From Phycisphaerales bacterium (GTDB lineage: Bacteria; Planctomycetota; Phycisphaerae; Phycisphaerales; UBA1924): a DNA stretch of 51,365 nucleotides. Positions 49,812 through 51,365 of this stretch are shown piece after piece (the first letter of the stretch is position 1; every line of letters begins with the position of its first letter). Where the stretch lies: positions 1-51,365 of the forward strand of contig JALHNL010000014.1 of NCBI GenBank assembly GCA_022843545.1, written 5' to 3'. The position numbers and the translations under genes were made by a program. The notes beneath the pieces are model-generated. The model saw only the letters and a program-made list of their open reading frames with translations. It made no database searches and was not told the DNA's origin.

Positions 49812-51365
49812 TGAGCGTCAGGGCACGCTTGGCGAATGCGCTCAGCGAGTAGTGCCGCACGGCGGCGCTTCGCTGCCAGTCGATCAGGTTCTGGCGTCGC
49901 CGGTCGCTCAGAATCACCGCGGTCGCGGCGGACTCGAAGGACTCGCGCGACCAGAAGCCGCAAGAAGCGGGGTCGCCGATGAGCCAGGCTTCGCTCAAGG
50001 GGACGCGGGGTCGGCGCGGCGCTTCGCGCACCTGCTCGATACCCACCACCTGCCAGCCGGTGAGCGGGTGTTGGGGCTTCATGCCCAGCCGGTCGTACAG
50101 TGCCTGCACCATCATCGACGCGGGATGGTCGGCGATGGGCAGCCGCAGGAAATCGCCGCCGCACACGTGAACGGGCTCGAGCGAATCGGCGGGCACGTCC
50201 TGGGTGATCTCGTTCTGCGCCCACCATTCCAGGTGGCGCAGGTCGTCGGGCTTGAGGCGGGCGAGTGTGCACCCGCCGGAGAGCGCGCACTCCAGCACGC
50301 GCTGGTGATACACGCCGCCCAGGCCTGTGTGCAGGTGCAGGCGGGCGGAGCCGTACGCGACCCGGAGTGATTCATCGTGCGGCAGTTCGCCCCGGGCGTG
50401 GCGGGCCAGGCGCGGGTGGGATTCCCAGCCGCGCCCGTAGATGTGCAGCCTCCAGCCTCGCGCCTCGCAGAGGTCCGCCGCCCAGTCCAGCATCTGGTGT
50501 CGGAGCGCGAGTTCAGCGAGCGGGTGGGTGATCTGGTGCAGCAGATCGCTGAGGATGTGCTCGGGGGCGTCTTTGGAGGCGTGGGCGGTGAGCGCCTCGC
50601 GCGTGAGGTCCAGCAGCCCGGGCAGGAGCGAGGGGCCGCGCACGTCGCAGCCGCGGGCCAGTTCGATGACGCGCGGGGCCAGATGCTCGGTGAGCGTGCG
50701 GGTGAGCCCGCCGGCGGGGTCGCTGTCGGCCAGCCGGCGGGCCAGCGCTTCGGGGGTCTCGCTGCGGTGGGAGACGTAGGCGATCTCGCAGGCGAAGCGT
50801 TCAGCGTTGCGCGGGTCGGCCGGGCCGGGGTGGAACTTCGCGTCGCTCGCCAGCACGGTGGAGTAGAGCGTGCGCTCGCGCGGCACGCCCAGACGCTCGA
50901 GCATCTCGGGGTGCAGGTGGCCCACGATCGCGTCGTGCGGGCCCATGCCCCGGGCCATGGCGCGGTTGAAGAGCGCGGGCATCGGGTCCTGCACCCAGGT
51001 GATCGCGGGCACGCCCGCGGGCAGCCAGGCGCTCGACTGGGGGCGGATGGTGTTGATGAAGAACACCACGTCGGGGCGGAAGCGGTCGATGGCGTGCAGC
51101 ATCCCCAGCGTGGCCATCGTGGAGGTGTCGTCGGGCTCGGTCACCACCAGCGTCTCGTGCCCCAGACCGCGGATGGTGTGGGCCAGGTCGCCCGCGGCGT
51201 GCTGGATGTACGTGGAGTAGCGCGTCGTGGGCAGCAGCACGCGGAGCCGGTCGCCCCGCGGCGCGGGAACCCACGCGCCCAGTTGCTGCCGAACGCGCTG
51301 CGTCTCGACGCGCTGGCGCTCGCCCGCCGCCGCGAGCTGCTCCGCGGGCGCACGCCGGGCCCATC
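49756..51365 (-). CDS. CgeB-like GT-B glycosyltransferase, partial at right edge
   Basis: At least 536 residues; the frame stays open to the window's end, so the N-terminus is missing. Visible: R-V-L-L-P-T-T-R-Y-S-T-Y, D-V-V-F-F-I-N-T-I-R-P, I-T-W-V-Q-D-P, F-A-C-E-I-A-Y-V-S-H, then L-H-I-Y-G-R-G-W, L-H-L-H-T-G-L-G-G-V-Y-H-Q-R-V-L-E-C-A-L-S-G-G. These match the glycosyltransferase family of CgeB and related surface-glycan proteins. GTG 51240 is an internal codon, not a likely start. It converges on the SGNH gene with a 56-base overlap. Confidence 0.82.
   Translation of the reverse strand, partial: WARRAPAEQLAAAGERQRVETQRVRQQLGAWVPAPRGDRLRVLLPTTRYSTYIQHAAGDLAHTIRGLGHETLVVTEPDDTSTMATLGMLHAIDRFRPDVVFFINTIRPQSSAWLPAGVPAITWVQDPMPALFNRAMARGMGPHDAIVGHLHPEMLERLGVPRERTLYSTVLASDAKFHPGPADPRNAERFACEIAYVSHRSETPEALARRLADSDPAGGLTRTLTEHLAPRVIELARGCDVRGPSLLPGLLDLTREALTAHASKDAPEHILSDLLHQITHPLAELALRHQMLDWAADLCEARGWRLHIYGRGWESHPRLARHARGELPHDESLRVAYGSARLHLHTGLGGVYHQRVLECALSGGCTLARLKPDDLRHLEWWAQNEITQDVPADSLEPVHVCGGDFLRLPIADHPASMMVQALYDRLGMKPQHPLTGWQVVGIEQVREAPRRPRVPLSEAWLIGDPASCGFWSRESFESAATAVILSDRRRQNLIDWQRSAAVRHYSLSAFAKRALTLITAPTSTLPAAGPFATSR

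Overview
This 51.4-kb, very GC-rich window looks like a chromosome segment of a planctomycete, most likely from the Phycisphaerae. The evidence is a fibro-slime-domain secreted protein, two secreted proteins ending in a PEP-CTERM-like tail (P-x-P-G-A-A, hydrophobic segment, RRRR), several prepilin-like proteins with the FTLIE/FTLVE leader, a GxxExxY protein, and intergenic hairpin and heptamer repeats of the kind common in that group. There is no rRNA, no CRISPR array, no insertion sequence and no phage module. One tRNA (Pro, GGG) is present.

Left part (1-19 kb): the start of an Hsp70 gene runs off the left edge. Then follow a fibro-slime protein, a cysteine desulfurase, an MlaF-like ABC ATPase facing a TetR regulator, rnpA-yidD (overlapping, without rpmH beside them), an unusual beta-ketoacyl synthase that keeps its cysteine but has lost both histidines, a GxxExxY protein, frr, a coiled-coil envelope protein, a DUF1559-like prepilin protein, an M16 peptidase, queA, a HIT hydrolase, a PEP-CTERM-like protein and several small enzymes (NTF2-like, DUF3465, AlkD-like, alpha/beta hydrolase, SRPBCC).

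Middle (19-41 kb): a minus-strand run encodes three prepilin-like proteins plus two small anchored proteins, followed by a second PEP-CTERM-like protein and an OmpA-family lipoprotein, the last two each ending in a clear terminator. Next come a DinG/XPD-type helicase, XerD-like recombinase, bL9 with a long basic tail, a FkbM methyltransferase, a secreted cyanophycinase, a double rhodanese, a GT2 glycosyltransferase with a small membrane partner, a lysine-rich histone-like protein, fumC, birA, tRNA-Pro and an S9 peptidase.

Right part (41-51 kb): an acyltransferase-3 membrane protein carries an ankyrin block inside its membrane domain. Next is a PadR/HAAS regulatory pair with a readable promoter-operator. 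The last 7 kb is a surface-glycan locus: a CDP-paratose-epimerase-like enzyme, two FkbM methyltransferases, a GT-A-like putative glycosyltransferase, an SGNH hydrolase and a CgeB-like glycosyltransferase cut by the right edge. Three different enzymes in this locus end in the same roughly 90-residue Rossmann-like module, which is the most interesting signal in the window. Seven-base tandem repeats at several intergenic sites are the second.
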